Of a stretch of DNA of 64,000 nucleotides, positions 1 to 11,743 are shown piece by piece. A program made the position numbers and the translations under genes. The notes beneath the pieces were generated by a model. That model was not told the origin of the DNA. It saw only the letters and a list, made by a program, of their open reading frames with translations, and searched no databases. This DNA is from Didymella arachidicola (Eukaryota; Ascomycota; Dothideomycetes; Pleosporales; Didymellaceae). The first letter of the stretch is position 1, and every line of letters starts with the position of its first letter. The stretch spans positions 62,001 to 126,000 of the forward strand of contig CM049998.1 of the NCBI GenBank assembly GCA_016630955.3, read 5' to 3'.

Positions 1-2
1 TG

Positions 3-722
3 CCCCGCCTCCCCACACCCCCCGTCTACACCCTCAACCTCCTCTTCTCCGCCGTCCCTCCCCCCCTCCCCCCCTTCCCCTCCCCCTCCCCCACAAACGA
101 ATCCACAACATACCACCCCCTCCTCCCCGACGCCCTGCACTCCCTCCTCCTAGCCCACGCGCTCCTCCAAACCCCCCCCACAGAACTCCGCCGCCACGCA
201 TACAACACAGCGCGCCTCGTCCGCCTCCTCTCCGGCGCCCCAGTCTTCGTGTCTGCGCGCAGCCCCGCGCGTGCGGATTGGGGGGAAGTCCTGCGCCGCG
301 GCGGGAATTGGGTTGAGGTGGGGGAGTGGGAAGGGTTGTGTCGTTCGCCGTGTCCGGGTGCGGAGGGGGCGCAAGAGAAGAGGGAAAAGGGGAGGTACGA
401 TGCTGTTGTTGAGGCATTGGCTGATGAGCGGGTTGTGGATGAGGAGAGTTTTCGGATGGCTGTGCGCGCGCGCGAGATGCGGTTCAAGGAGGATGAGGAT
501 AAGAAACTCTCCGCTACACGCGCTGTTGACGATGGTGCTGCGGCGGAGGACACGATGCGCTGGCGCAAAGGGAATGCGACCGATGGGATTGGATCCGAGC
601 GCGCCGAGAGGGTGGCGAGGTGGGTGCGTGATGCGCCCCCGTTGGTAGGGGGTGGGAATAGTAATGGTAGTAAGAAGGGCGGGAGGAGGAGGAAGAAGAA
701 GAAGAAGACAGAGGTTGGATAG
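3..722 (+). CDS. C-terminal part of an unidentified protein (5' end outside window)
   Basis: One frame is open from base 3 to the TAG at 720-722, giving about 239 residues with no start at the left edge, so this is the 3' end of a gene. The first 80 residues are very rich in Pro and Leu. They include a helical stretch with leucine-rich segments of the LPDALHSLLLAHALL type. The middle contains acidic and basic charged helices. The C-terminus is a Gly/Arg/Lys tail ending in a run of lysines, which suggests nuclear or nucleolar location. I do not recognise the family. The first 245 bases of the coding strand are almost free of G, while the remainder is G-rich. A 9-bp tandem repeat follows directly after the stop. 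Confidence 0.5.
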   Translation, partial: PRLPTPPVYTLNLLFSAVPPPLPPFPSPSPTNESTTYHPLLPDALHSLLLAHALLQTPPTELRRHAYNTARLVRLLSGAPVFVSARSPARADWGEVLRRGGNWVEVGEWEGLCRSPCPGAEGAQEKREKGRYDAVVEALADERVVDEESFRMAVRAREMRFKEDEDKKLSATRAVDDGAAAEDTMRWRKGNATDGIGSERAERVARWVRDAPPLVGGGNSNGSKKGGRRRKKKKKTEVG

Positions 723-727
723 CTTGC

Positions 728-763
728 CGAGTTTGGCGAGTTTGGCGAGTTTGGCGAGTCTGG
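728..763. repeat. Tandem 9-bp repeat, four copies
   Basis: The unit CGAGTTTGG occurs three times exactly and a fourth time with one change (CGAGTCTGG). It starts six bases after the stop codon of the first gene, so it lies in the 3' untranslated region. Confidence 0.85.
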
Positions 764-885
764 TGTGGATAGGGTAGAGTGTTGATCTATCAATCTACCT
801 ATACATTATGCTCACGCAGTGTGATGGAATCTTGGATCTAGCTCGTGCACCCCTTCTTCTCCTTCTTCTCCCCTTGTAAGACAAA

Positions 886-909
886 GACAAACAAACAAAC
901 AAACAAACA
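886..909. repeat. (ACAA)n microsatellite
   Basis: Five to six perfect ACAA units follow a CTT/CTC-rich tract (about 850-875). It is a simple sequence repeat in the 3' flank of the first gene. Confidence 0.85.
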
Positions 910-2728
910 CTACATAACAGTAACAAACATCTAGCTAGACTGTAGTTTTGTATATTGTATGAATTGCACTACCTCGAATGTACGCTGGCTTCTTAATTGG
1001 CCTGCCATGCTCTTGAGCTAGAACCAGGGAGTAGTAGTTGGCCTGTTATAGATCGCGGGCGGTTCTGGTGCTGCACGGGCAGAGGCTACCAAGGCTGCGC
1101 CCGAGTCGAACCTTGCGAGCTGGTAGATTGTATGTTTGGATTTGTCTCTCGGCTCTACGCGTCTGTGGGAGCTGTCCGAGACTCCGAGTTGTCGAGCACC
1201 GCTGGCGAGGCGTATCGAATCTGGGAAGAGCGACTGAATGGAGTCACTGATGCAGCGGACTGGGTGTCTTGAACTAGACTGCTTGGGCTGAGTGGTGTGA
1301 GCCGCTGGCGTCAGCACAGGGAACGATGCTCCTTCGTTGATATGTCTGCTCCACTCCAGAGCCTCGAGATCGATGACAGCAACTTTGTCATCGAAACATC
1401 GTAACAGGTGGAGCATTGCAAGTGGGTCAATCAGATACCTGATTCGAAAATGTCGCCGATGCTGCAATTTGCGATTCAAGATGCAAGGAAAGACTTCGCA
1501 GTGCCAGACCGGAAAAACAGCCACCTGCGCTGCATCCTCAGTGCATACAGGTAGTTGGCAGACAGCATGATGTCGAAACAAGCCGCCGCAGCATAGTCCT
1601 CACCTGGCTCGATGGCATGTCTAGATGCTGGGCGGCTGAAGCTACAGCAGAACATCGCCAGAAAAGCCGGCACGCTAACTGCTTGCACCCCGGCGTCGCG
1701 TGGCTGTCAAGGAAAGAGGAGACGCGCGGGTAAATGCCATTGCACCAGACCGCAGCCTCGACAGAGCCTCTTGAACAAAGGACAAGGGCGCCAGCATCAC
1801 GCGCAGTATTAAAATAGCGCAAGCGAATTTCTCCGCGACATCATGACTTGAGACTTAGCCGTGAGCGGTGCCGCGTCTGGTTGAATGTCTCACGCGTGCC
1901 GCATCGCGCTTCCACTGCGGTGGGCATCGTTAACAACCATCTCGACAGCCAGAGGGATAGGCCTGGTCCGGCACTATACCCCACACGACGTTATTACAGT
2001 GATAGATTGCTGATGCCCAAGTATGCGGCTCGTGTGTATATTGCGAATGCAGGTACGGTTCTCAATAAGCTTACATGCGGCTCGGAAAGGATCTGGTCTT
2101 GTGCGATACAACAAGCTTTTTGCAGCCTCGTGCCATGGACCATGGTGTCGTGTTGTTCTTCTGTGCACCAGGCTCATCTGCCGCAGCTCGGTGAGGGGTC
2201 CCCATGGGGCTTAATGTTGGATAATCCGCACCCCAGATTCCATTGAACCCTTCATTCTCAATACTTTACCCACACACGCCACAATACTCTCATCATCTCA
2301 TGGTCGCGTCTTCGTCTGCGCCGACCTTTGTAGCGTCGTCCAAAGCTCTTTTGCCTATTGGTCTCGCCTCGCTCACATGATGAGCTTCTACACCCGGGAT
2401 TTCGGGCTCAGGTCCGGCCCAAGACTCCAAGAGGCGTTGGTGGCCCAGCCTTGGCCAAGTCTTACACCATAGCCGTCCAATCACCGAGGCCGCCTCCGAT
2501 CTGCCTGGCACAAGATTAGGCTGAATGCGAGAATATCCACCTCGTCCTTTGCCAGCTCCTGCTGTGCGGGCCGTACATACCTGGGTATGGAATTGCATGG
2601 GTAAATGCACTCACATATAAGGACTACCCCAGTCTCCATCGTTTCCCCAGACTCCACTGTTTCCCCAGTGTCTCCTCAAACTCGCCTTGTATTCGTTGTC
2701 CGCTGCGAACAGCCGGTTGAGTGCCACG
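910..2728. other. Intergenic stretch without a supportable gene
   Basis: Open frames exist on both strands (the longest is 187 codons on the minus strand at 1018-1581). They lack recognisable motifs, have His/Cys/Arg-rich composition typical of random frames, and do not join through good splice sites. I see no RNA gene. The last 400 bases should hold the promoter of the MFS transporter that starts at 2729. Confidence 0.5.
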
Positions 2729-4463
2729 ATGAACCACCTCAAGCGTCACAACAATGCCGCCACGGTCGAGGCACAGGAAGCTGCGCCTGAGCTGCCGCTG
2801 GTGTCATGGAGCAAGTCGCCCAACATGCGCAAGCTCTACTTCTACTGTGCGATTCTCTGCGTCTGCTCGGCCACCACAGGTTATGATGGGTGAGATCATC
2901 TTTTGTACCACCAGACGATTCAGCGGCTAACTTGCAAGATCTCTCATGAACACGTCTCAGATCCTGGAATCCTGGAAGACGACCATGGACAACCCTTCGG
3001 AAGAAACTCTGGGTCGTCTCACCGCCATGTACTCGATTGGTTCCATCGCATCTCTCCCTGTTGTCCCGTTCCTCAGCGACAAGTTCGGCCGCAAGACACC
3101 CATCACCGCTGGCTGCATTATCATGATCATCGCTGCGGCTGTCCAGGCTTCCTCTATGAGCCGCCCGCAGTACGAGGGCGCTCGTTTCTTCATGGGTTTC
3201 GGCAACTCCTTGGCTCAACTCTCCTGCCCCATGCTCATCACCGAAATCGCGCACCCGCAGCATCGTGCTAAGATTACCACCGTCTACAACTGCTTGTGGA
3301 ACCTTGGCGCCCTCATTTGCGGATGGCTTGCTTTTGGCACACAGCACATCAACAACAGCTGGTCCTGGAGAATCCCGACTCTCATTCAGGGCATCTTTTC
3401 CATCGTCCAGCTTATGTTCATCTGGTGGATTCCTGAGTATGTCCTCTACAAGAGATTTCTTTTTTTCGATTGCTAACGTGCTTGTAGGTCCCCACGTTGG
3501 CTGCTGTCCAAGGACAGGAACGACGAGGCGCTGCACATGCTTGCTCACTACCACGCCGACGGCAACGATAGCGACCCCACTGTCCAGTTTGAGTATGTTG
3601 AGATGAAGGAGACCCTCCGCATGGAATTCTTGCACCAGAAGAGCTCTTCTTATCTGGATTTCATCAAGACCGCTGGCAACCGTAAGCGCCTCATCATCAT
3701 CATCTCCCTCGGTCTCTTCTCTCAGTGGTCTGGCAACGCGCTCGTCAGCTACTACGCGAGTATCATCTACGACGGTGCCGGTATCACGAGTCAAACCAGC
3801 AAGCTGGGTCTGGACGCTGGAAACAAGGTCCTTTCTCTATTTGTTTCCATCTCCTGCGCTTTCTTGGTAGACCGCGTCGGTCGTCGCCCACTCTTTCTCG
3901 CTGCGTAAGTTCCCGTCCATTCAATTCTAGTACCCGAACTAACACCCACAAGCACTGGCGGTATGCTCATCTTCCTGATCTGCGCCACCATCACCGGCCA
4001 GCAGTACGCCGCCAAGAACCAGCTCTCCATCGGCTATGTCAACATTGTCTTCGTCTGGCTCCACGGCGTCGCCTACGCGCTGGCCTGGTCCGGTCTTCTC
4101 GTCGCCTACACAGTCGAAATCCTGCCATACAAGCTCCGCGCCAAGGGCGTCTTCATCATGAATCTCGCCGTGCAGGTCGCCCTCACCATCAACAACTACG
4201 TCAACCCCATCCCCATCTCCAAGGGCGGCGGCTGGTACGGCCAGAACTGGAAGCTGTTTGCCTGCTACGCCGGCTGGGTGTTCCTCGAGCTGATCTGGAT
4301 CTGGTTCTTCTACGTTGAGACTCGTGGCCCCACTCTTGAGGAGATTGCCCGTATTTTCGACGGCGACAACGCTGAGGTTGCTGATATCGATATCGATGGC
4401 AAGGGTCTGTCTAACCGCAACGGTAGCATCAAGGAGGCTCATGTGCAGATTGAAAAGGCATAG
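2729..4463 (+). CDS. MFS sugar transporter, lactose-permease-like
   Basis: Exons are 2729-2889, 2939-3436, 3488-3904 and 3953-4463, giving 528 aa. All three introns are GT-AG and about 50 nt. The protein is a 12-helix sugar porter of the plasma membrane, probably a proton symporter. Visible family signatures are GYDG in helix 1, DKFGRKTP in the 2-3 loop, PESPRWL after helix 6, DRVGRRPLFL in the 8-9 loop, and a PxxxRAKG element (residues PYKLRAKG) after helix 10. The C-terminal ETRGPTLEEI sequence is the usual PETKGxxLEEI element. Length and motif order match the LAC12-like subfamily of fungal disaccharide or hexose permeases. The true substrate cannot be read from sequence. An upstream in-frame start at 2687 is not ATG, so the ATG at 2729 is preferred. 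Confidence 0.93.
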
Positions 4464-5737
4464 GTGGTCGTGCAGCGCGAGTTGTAGATATGCTGTAGCA
4501 GCGTCCAGTTCAGGCGTTATTTAGCAGTGCTGCCCTGGTCGTCCTTTTATCGATGAGCAGGATAATAATACTACTGTGTTAACGCCCTTCCATCTCGATG
4601 CCATGTAACGATGCCCATATCAGTGCCGCATGTCTCCATAATGACACCGACAATAGCCTTGGCAAAGCTCGTCCACCAACGACGCTAATTATCAGTACCC
4701 CCTTCACGAACACCGCGTCTGTGCATATGCCCGCTCTTATCGTAGAAACAACACTGCAGCAACACCCAAGCAAACTCTCCCTGTTTTCTTCGAGCAGAAA
4801 CAGCAGAACAATCAGCCCTGTTATCATCGCCGTCGCTTCCATGTTTACCACGCCTCCCCTCCGACCACGAGACGGCCAGCCCGTACCTATCGCCACGTCT
4901 GATCTTGGGGGATGAAAGCAGGCCTTGGACGCTAGTCCCAGACTGTACTCACCATGTAGTGTGCTCGCACACATTCTCCTCTTCCTATTCCTGGACGATA
5001 CTCGTGCTGGTATAGTGACACGGGTGTGCAACGGACTCGCGCCGGGACTGGGGCCAGGTCGGTGCAGGGCACAGATTGATCATACACCGAATTCTTGGGT
5101 AACGCATCGATAAGCCTGGGAGGTGGATAGCGCTGCCATTCACTACCTTGTCGCTGTGAGCCGGTCCTGCGTTTATCGAAGGCGACTGGAACTCGTTCGG
5201 GTGTCGCGTTCGGGTCCACCCCCTCGCCATCTTCTTTTGTATCAGAGCTATCAATATCAACTTGGGTGGGGTGGAGGTGCTGCTCTTCGATCAATACGGA
5301 AGATCGAATGTCGTTTATTGATGGAGATCGGACCCTAGGTCAGTCAAGCGAGGACAAGCTCGACGGAACAAAGCGCCGGTTTTTTTTTTATTTCATGTAC
5401 TAGATGTAATGCATTCAGTTGCTGAGACGCGTAGGGGGCATGGCGTACCTCGCGGCGTAGCGAGGGCGCGAGACGATTGGGGAGTGAGGTTGACGGTCAC
5501 TGGCGCAGAAGTGAGTGGGTACGAGGTGATAATGTGTATCGAGTGTGAATCCGGCATATACTAGGTGTGGTAGGCTGCGACTGGGAAAAGTCTCTGGCAG
5601 AAGGTTGTTGGGATTGACGAGTGTAAACGAATAGCCTTCGCGAAGTCGAGCGTTCGAGTCAAGAAGAACCAACAACAAGAAGGCGGTGATCACGGTTACA
5701 TAAGTACTACCGAAATATTATTCACCAAACTCCACGA
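4464..5737. other. Convergent intergenic region
   Basis: This lies between two genes that converge on it, so it holds two 3' untranslated regions. Open frames of up to 150 codons on either strand show no protein family features. A T-tract (about 5380-5390) is the only simple-sequence element I see. Confidence 0.45.
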
Positions 5738-7853
5738 TCAAACCTTCTCCTTCTCGCCCCCAACAACATGCACCTCAACCGGCTGAATGTCATCCTCACT
5801 AAAAGTACGCCCCCGCTGAACAAGCGCCTGCTCTACACTAGCATACACAGCCGTGACTCTCTTGCGTTCCTCACTGCTCCTCTCAATCTCTGCGACATCC
5901 GCGACCGGCCAGCCAAACCGTCCAAACCTCAGCGCAACCCTCTCATTCAGCCCCACAAGCCGCATCTGCGTGCCCTTACCACCAAATTTCTCCACATCAG
6001 CTTTCAAGTCCTTAAGTGCCGTCAGACCCGTGGTGTCGATGTTGTGCATACCGCTGAGGTCGAGCACGACGATGCGGATCTGCACCGGCTCCTCGACGAT
6101 GGCGGCTTTTGTGCGCAGATGGGCTGCGCGCTTATCACCCGCGACGCTCCAATTGCGGTCGTTCTGCGCTTCAGCAGTGACGACCTGCCCGGAGTTGTGG
6201 GTCTGGATGGCGTCGAGACATTGGTTTTTGATGTAGTATGCGTTGTGGAAGAGCATGCTCTGGTGGACGGCAAAGACCTGGGTGTCTAGCGGTACGACTT
6301 TGGGCGTGCAGCTGGCTACGGCGGAGAGCGACGTCACGCGCGTGACGCGGTGGAAGGCTGCGAAGAGCAGGTGGTAGGCGATGCTGAAGCCGACTGCGGT
6401 GCCGATGCCGACTTCGCTGGAGACAAAGAGGGTCAGCCAGAAAGCGAGCATGCTGGCGATGAAATCCACGAGAGAGGTCTTCCAGTAGCCATAGAAGACT
6501 TTAGGGGGGATGACGATGTGCCAGACGGCTGTGACGATGATGGCGGCGAGTGTGGCTTTGGGGATCCAGTATAGTGCTGGGCTGAGCTTGAAGATGGATA
6601 GGATTACGACGCCACCAGCAATGACGCCGTATGCGGGGGACTTGACGCCTGAGTCGGAGTTAACGGCTGTGCGGGACATGGCACCGCCCACGGGCATGGA
6701 CGAGAAGAAAGAGTTGAAGAAGTTGGTTGTCCCGAGATAGACGAGCTCTTGTGCCGCATCAGTGACGTAGTTGTTCTTTCTGCCGAACGCTTTTGCGATG
6801 GCCAAGTGTTCAAGCGCAGCAGCGATGAAGGGTGCGATAGAGCGTGGGAAGACCTTCTTAATCAGTTCGCCATCAGGCATCTTCGGGTTGCTGATGCCAT
6901 CCGACTTGACCTTGCTCAAAGCCCAGATCGGGTCATCGTCCCTGTTCTTATTCAGGCCGTACGAGATGCCGGTGAAGAGGACGAGCACCACTGCACTGCG
7001 GCCCAGAGCGAGGAGCCACACTGCCTTGCTCTTCTTTCCCCATCTTTGGCCCATCTTTTGCATAAGCACGAGGATGAGGATTCCTCCAAGACCAATACCT
7101 GTAGTGGCACCATCCCACTGTGGTAGCTTGGCGAAGATATCGTGTATGATGTTCGCAGTACCTGATCGGACAGTGATGCCGAAGAGAGAGGGGATTTGGC
7201 CAAGCATGATTACAATGGCCGCTGCGGAGATAAAGCCGCTCAGCACGGGAACCGAGATGAACTCGAGCAGAAAGCCAAGCTTGAGCAGACCGATGGCCAA
7301 GGAGTATATCCCAACGGACATGGCAACAGCGGAAGCAATAGCCTGTGCTGAATAGCCATCGTGAACAACATCGGCAACAATCTCGGCGGTGAGCAAGCCC
7401 ATGAGAGATGTGGGACCGGTTGAGAGATCTGTATCTGTCAGTCACTTGTCGTGGGGCGGTCGTGGTCACATACCCTTGGAAGTACCCATTCTGCATATGT
7501 CAGTCGTTTGTCGTACTATACAAGTCGCTCACTTACATGAATACTAGGAAGTTCGGCAGCCAACTTGACATCAATCCAAATTCACCGGGAATTGTTGCAA
7601 TTTTAGCGTAGGCAAGTGACTGCGGAATCAAGAGCACTCCGACTGTGATTCCAGCTAGAGTGTCGTTCAGCAGCCATCTTGGATTGTATCTCGGGAGCCA
7701 GTGTACGACAGGAACCCGCTCGATGAGATAATGTGCAGCAACAGATGGGGCCGCTCGAACAGCCTTGTTACCATACCGAATGGTGCGATTAATGGTGATG
7801 TCTGTGGAAAGTGCATGGGATATGCGGCCTGGCATCCGTTTGAAGTAGTCCAT
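5738..7853 (-). CDS. SulP family sulfate permease with STAS domain
   Basis: Minus-strand exons are 7537-7853, 7474-7490 (only 17 nt) and 5738-7428, giving 674 aa. The N-terminus carries the SulP signature region with NDTLAGITVGVLLIPQSLAYA. The micro-exon and its junctions encode the conserved GTSKDLSTGP segment. About ten hydrophobic helices follow. The C-terminus (about residues 440-630) is a STAS domain with the VLDLSGMHNIDTTGLTAL core found in SLC26/SulP proteins. The family takes up sulfate by proton symport at the plasma membrane. At 674 aa it is shorter than yeast Sul1/Sul2 (about 860-890 aa) and resembles the shorter filamentous-fungal permeases. Borate or molybdate transport are less likely alternatives. 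The start is a clear ATG at 7853. Confidence 0.93.
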
Positions 7854-10303
7854 GGTGGTTACTAGTCAGAGCGGTACTGGAAAGAGACAGCAGAGCGTGG
7901 TTACTGTAATAGTGAAGAGCACTGCCGTATAAATGCTTCTCGGGATACCAAGACTGCTTCACACAAGCTCCAAGGTCGAGATGCTTCGCACCGTTCATTA
8001 CAATGAGGGGTACTGGCGAGCTCCAAGGGTTGGTAGAAGGGCGGAACACTGCACCTACAGGATGAATGAGCGCTACACCATCAGTTTACGTGCGTCGCAT
8101 GGGTATATTTACGTGGTTCTAGGTAGAAGCCCGTCACATCGAGCTGCCAATAGTAGTCGCTAGGAGGTAGCGTGCCGGTAGCAGTGCATCAAATCAGGCG
8201 GTGAGCAGCACCGAAACGCCACCATCTACCTTCCATGTGTGGAACCGAGGCGTGAGCTGTTAGGTAGTGGGGACAGGGCCATCGATGCGAGTCGTTATGA
8301 GTTTTCGATAAGCAGCTGTGGCGAATAGCATGCGCCAGCTTGGCGGAGTGTGATTACGAAGTAGATGGCACTTGCATGGGGTCAGCACGTGTGCATGTCA
8401 TGTTAAGCGGTGCTAAGACGACGTCGATGTTGCGTGACGCTCCATGCAATCTGTCAGAACGCGCTGCTGGGTCAGCACTACATCAACAGTGAATGAGCGG
8501 TTGTTGAGCCCAAAATGCCGAACAACCATAGTGAGACATGTCACCGCTGGTGTTGAGGGGGCAGCCTTCTATGAGGCTTTACCCCGCATTCACGGCAACA
8601 GCTAGCTGCCGTCAGCCTCCCGCGCGACGACACTCGTTATGGCCGGACGCTAGCGTATCGAAATAAGCTTTGGGACAAGCTCTACCGGCGATTGGCCAAG
8701 CATCCTTGTCGAGTATCTCCCGTGCGGAACGTGCAGTTCGGCAGGTTCGATGCAGAGATAAGTTGTGCTGATCACGAAGTTGACGAATGGCACAATTCTG
8801 TAGTTGTGGGTCGCCAGGCAAGTAATCAAAATATGCATCGCTGATGGCTGGAACAGCGCATGGTGGAAGGAGGGCTCAAGACACGTGGTCAGCGTGCAGC
8901 CAGATATCAACCTTGCATGAGGCGTTCACGCTGCGATGCGGCACGAGTGACGGGGTTCACTGACGGTGTTTGAATGACTAAAATGAGCTTCAGCTCGGTG
9001 CAAGATCTGAATTGAAGCTGGCTTCTGGACGGGACCAGATGCGCTGTTCAATATGTGTGACATTGGGGACTTGAGCGGCCCGCAGCTTTGATCTCTGACG
9101 AGTAACGGCGAACAGCGGCTATCGCAGGATGGTAAATAAAATTCGAAGGTGATACCGGAGATCTACACTGATGCTGCTCGCAGAATGCAAGGACCCAAAC
9201 TTGCGAGAACAGCTATCTACAGCCCAACCAGCTGCCATGTTGGTGCTGACGCCGCGAACACCGGCAACGGTCCTGTAAATAACGCATTCGTTGTAGCCGT
9301 TCAATTGGGCTGACTGATATGCAGGCGCAAGATGGCAGGCGCTTAGCCGTTTTGGAAGGTGTTTGTGACCCGTGACCGCACCGTACGCGTTCAAGCATAA
9401 CCGGCCAAGGAAGGAGGCGTAGTGCAGTCAGCAATACAATCAGCAGGAACAACGAGAATAAGCCGAAATTGCTGTTTGAAAGTCGGTCCCGACTTTGCGC
9501 AGCCCGTGATCCAGATTTCCGAGAGACATCCGGCGTGCAAGCATGAACAGGCATTGAAGACATCGTCTTCGGCTACAATATGACGATAGAGGCGTGCATA
9601 TGTTCAATCACCAGAGAGTCATCTGCGCAGTATGGACTGGGACATGCATGCTGAGCCTTGAGCCGTCTATCAAGTCTGGAGGGCACAAACGTTTCGCTTT
9701 CCATGTGCCGTACGACCATCTACATCAACACCGGTCGTCATAAAACAGTCCATCGATACGAGACTACATGTAGAAGAGAGCCCCGGGCTCAAGCCTTGAC
9801 TGGACACCTTGGGAACGTCACGCTTCCCGTCAGCTTGACGAAGCTCGAGACGCCGTCGGGTACTGATGACCTTGCTCATACAGCCTGATAGCTAATTAAT
9901 GGCAACAAATTGAGATGACGCCTTGACCGCCACAGCCAAGATGCGGCAGACGACTACGACTCAGTCTCGGGGATAGAAAATGAAGCCGTCTTCCAAGCTC
10001 AAGCTAGTGGCTTGGAAAACGCTGGTCGAAATGAGGAGTTGAACGAAAGAGATTTGTTCGTTACAAGATCGTCTGCAACACCCAGACTTCGCTGGCTGAT
10101 TTGTGTTTGATCGATGTTTGTTGTCTTGATCTTAATTAGTTCAGACCGTTATTGCTGGAGCGGCGGAAGGCGCACTGCGCGTGTACACACGCCGAGGCTA
10201 CCTCTAATAAGATGGTCATTCACAAATAGCAAATTGATATTCATGCTATCGTTTGTTGATGAGTCGAGAGCTTTCCTGGGTCCTGTGGCTGCAAACAGCA
10301 TGC
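7854..10303. other. 2.4 kb gene-free stretch upstream of the sulfate permease
   Basis: Only short open frames (at most about 115 codons) occur. None has a recognisable motif or can be joined to a neighbour through splice sites. Base composition looks balanced, with no obvious AT-rich block. The part next to 7853 should hold the sulfate permease promoter, and the part next to 10304 the 3' end of the SANT gene. I found no repeat, transposase remnant or RNA gene. Confidence 0.5.
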
Positions 10304-11743
10304 TCAACGCTCACTACCCATCACTTCCACCTTCCCAGTGATCTTCTTTTCGAACACCTCCGGATGCAGATTCCTGCCCGTCTTGTCCTTGAATCTCCAG
10401 CTCACCCTGTTCCACACCATCGAGCAGTCTTGTTGCAGTATTTTGGCGATGAGCCGCAGATCGTCGGCGGAGAAAGTCGAGTCAGGCTTGAGCTCATATT
10501 CTTTCGGGGACGATGTTGAGGCGTTCCCGATGCGCTGAGAGACTCGACTCTTTGAGCCAGCTTGAGAGGGAGCCTTTTCAGAGGATCGCTTGTTGACCTT
10601 GTTTGAGGTGGAGCCTTTGTCCGAGGATGAGCCTTTGTTCGACGCGCCTTTCTTCGAGTCACTGTTCATAGTTGCATCATTGACAACTGGGCCCCAACCA
10701 TCGTTACCCCAACCGCCCGTCGCGGCATTGTCGCCAGAGTCTCCACCCCAGCCTTTTTCGTTCTTGTCAGAGCTATCGTCAGCCTTCTTGTCGCCGTCAG
10801 TGTTGTCTGCATTGCCCCAGCCACCACTGCCCCACTGGTCTCCGGCATCGTCCTTCTTCTCACTCTTGCTGTTTGTAGCGTCCCAGGCACCATCGCCACC
10901 CCAGGTTGCATCTTTGTTGCTGTCGTTATTCCACGAGGTGTCGTTGCCAGTGGCCCCTCCGTTGTCGTTGCTGTTGCCCCAGCCATCGTTGTTACCACCA
11001 CTATCACCACCGCCAGGCCAAGCGTTTGCGTCGAAACCACCATCTGCGGCACCGTCCTTTTTGCCTTCATCCTTCTTGTCGCCATCTTGCTGCCTCTCCT
11101 CTCTCTTATTCTTCTGCTTATCCTTGGGTTGCTTACCTCCACCTCCTCCCTTTGCGTTATTCGGCTTCCAATCTTTAGGTTTGATCTGCTTGAAGCGTTC
11201 TCTGCACTCATGCACTTTCTTGTCGATGGCCGTGGCAATGTCGGCCCATGACTTGTTTTCACCTTTCAATTCCATGAGCTTCTCATCTTGTTCTGTGACC
11301 CAGTCGTTGCAAGCTGCTTGACCATCATCTGCAGCCTTGGTGGAAGCGGCTTTCGCAGCTGGCGCATCGGGCGCATCGTTGAACAGACCACCGCCGAAGA
11401 TACCTCCGTCGTCCTCATCTGCTGCCTTGGCTGAAGGTGCTTTGCCTCTGGGCACTTGAACGAGGTTGTTGGCTGTCAGACGCGGTTTGCCCGGTCCAGT
11501 CAATCTGCCGCGGCGCCCATCACTTGCAGTCCATTCGATGACACCCCCGGGAGTGGTGACCTGCAACTCATTAGAGGCAGACTGTAAATTGATGCGATGG
11601 GCTTTCACCATTTGCTTGAACACGCTTGGATGGCGAGGTGCAGGCGGCGGAGCAGCCGGGCCCCCATCTTTGAACGGCTTGTTGCTGAAACCAAGGAGGT
11701 AGGCCATCGACACGCGTCGTGGCGCGCCATTTGCATCTACCAT
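10304..11743 (-). CDS. SANT/Myb-like protein with Trp-Gly-rich low-complexity region
   Basis: Single-exon 479-aa protein with an ATG at 11743. It begins with a short conserved-looking N-terminus (about residues 1-100). Then comes a SANT/Myb-like helix bundle (about 146-190: NDWVTEQDEKLMEL, then SWADIATAI and CRERFKQIKPKDW). A long linker rich in Gly, Asp, Asn, Lys and Trp follows (about 215-370). It contains roughly eight WG or GW dipeptides in disordered context. A second helical segment at the C-terminus (about 425-470: FSADDLRLIAKIL, then MVWNRVSWRFKDKTGR) looks like a divergent second SANT-type unit. Such proteins act in chromatin or transcription in the nucleus. The exact role here is unknown. 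Confidence 0.8.
   Translation of the reverse strand: MVDANGAPRRVSMAYLLGFSNKPFKDGGPAAPPPAPRHPSVFKQMVKAHRINLQSASNELQVTTPGGVIEWTASDGRRGRLTGPGKPRLTANNLVQVPRGKAPSAKAADEDDGGIFGGGLFNDAPDAPAAKAASTKAADDGQAACNDWVTEQDEKLMELKGENKSWADIATAIDKKVHECRERFKQIKPKDWKPNNAKGGGGGKQPKDKQKNKREERQQDGDKKDEGKKDGAADGGFDANAWPGGGDSGGNNDGWGNSNDNGGATGNDTSWNNDSNKDATWGGDGAWDATNSKSEKKDDAGDQWGSGGWGNADNTDGDKKADDSSDKNEKGWGGDSGDNAATGGWGNDGWGPVVNDATMNSDSKKGASNKGSSSDKGSTSNKVNKRSSEKAPSQAGSKSRVSQRIGNASTSSPKEYELKPDSTFSADDLRLIAKILQQDCSMVWNRVSWRFKDKTGRNLHPEVFEKKITGKVEVMGSER

Noticed and set aside
1018..1581. 187-codon minus-strand frame
   Set aside because: Random composition, no motif, non-supported start and no joinable exons.
2739..3794. 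351-codon minus-strand frame
   Set aside because: Antisense shadow of the MFS transporter, whose exons have clear family motifs and splice sites.
10590..11321. 243-codon plus-strand frame rich in Pro/Ser/Leu
   Set aside because: Antisense of the low-complexity SANT gene; its composition follows from the repeats on the other strand.
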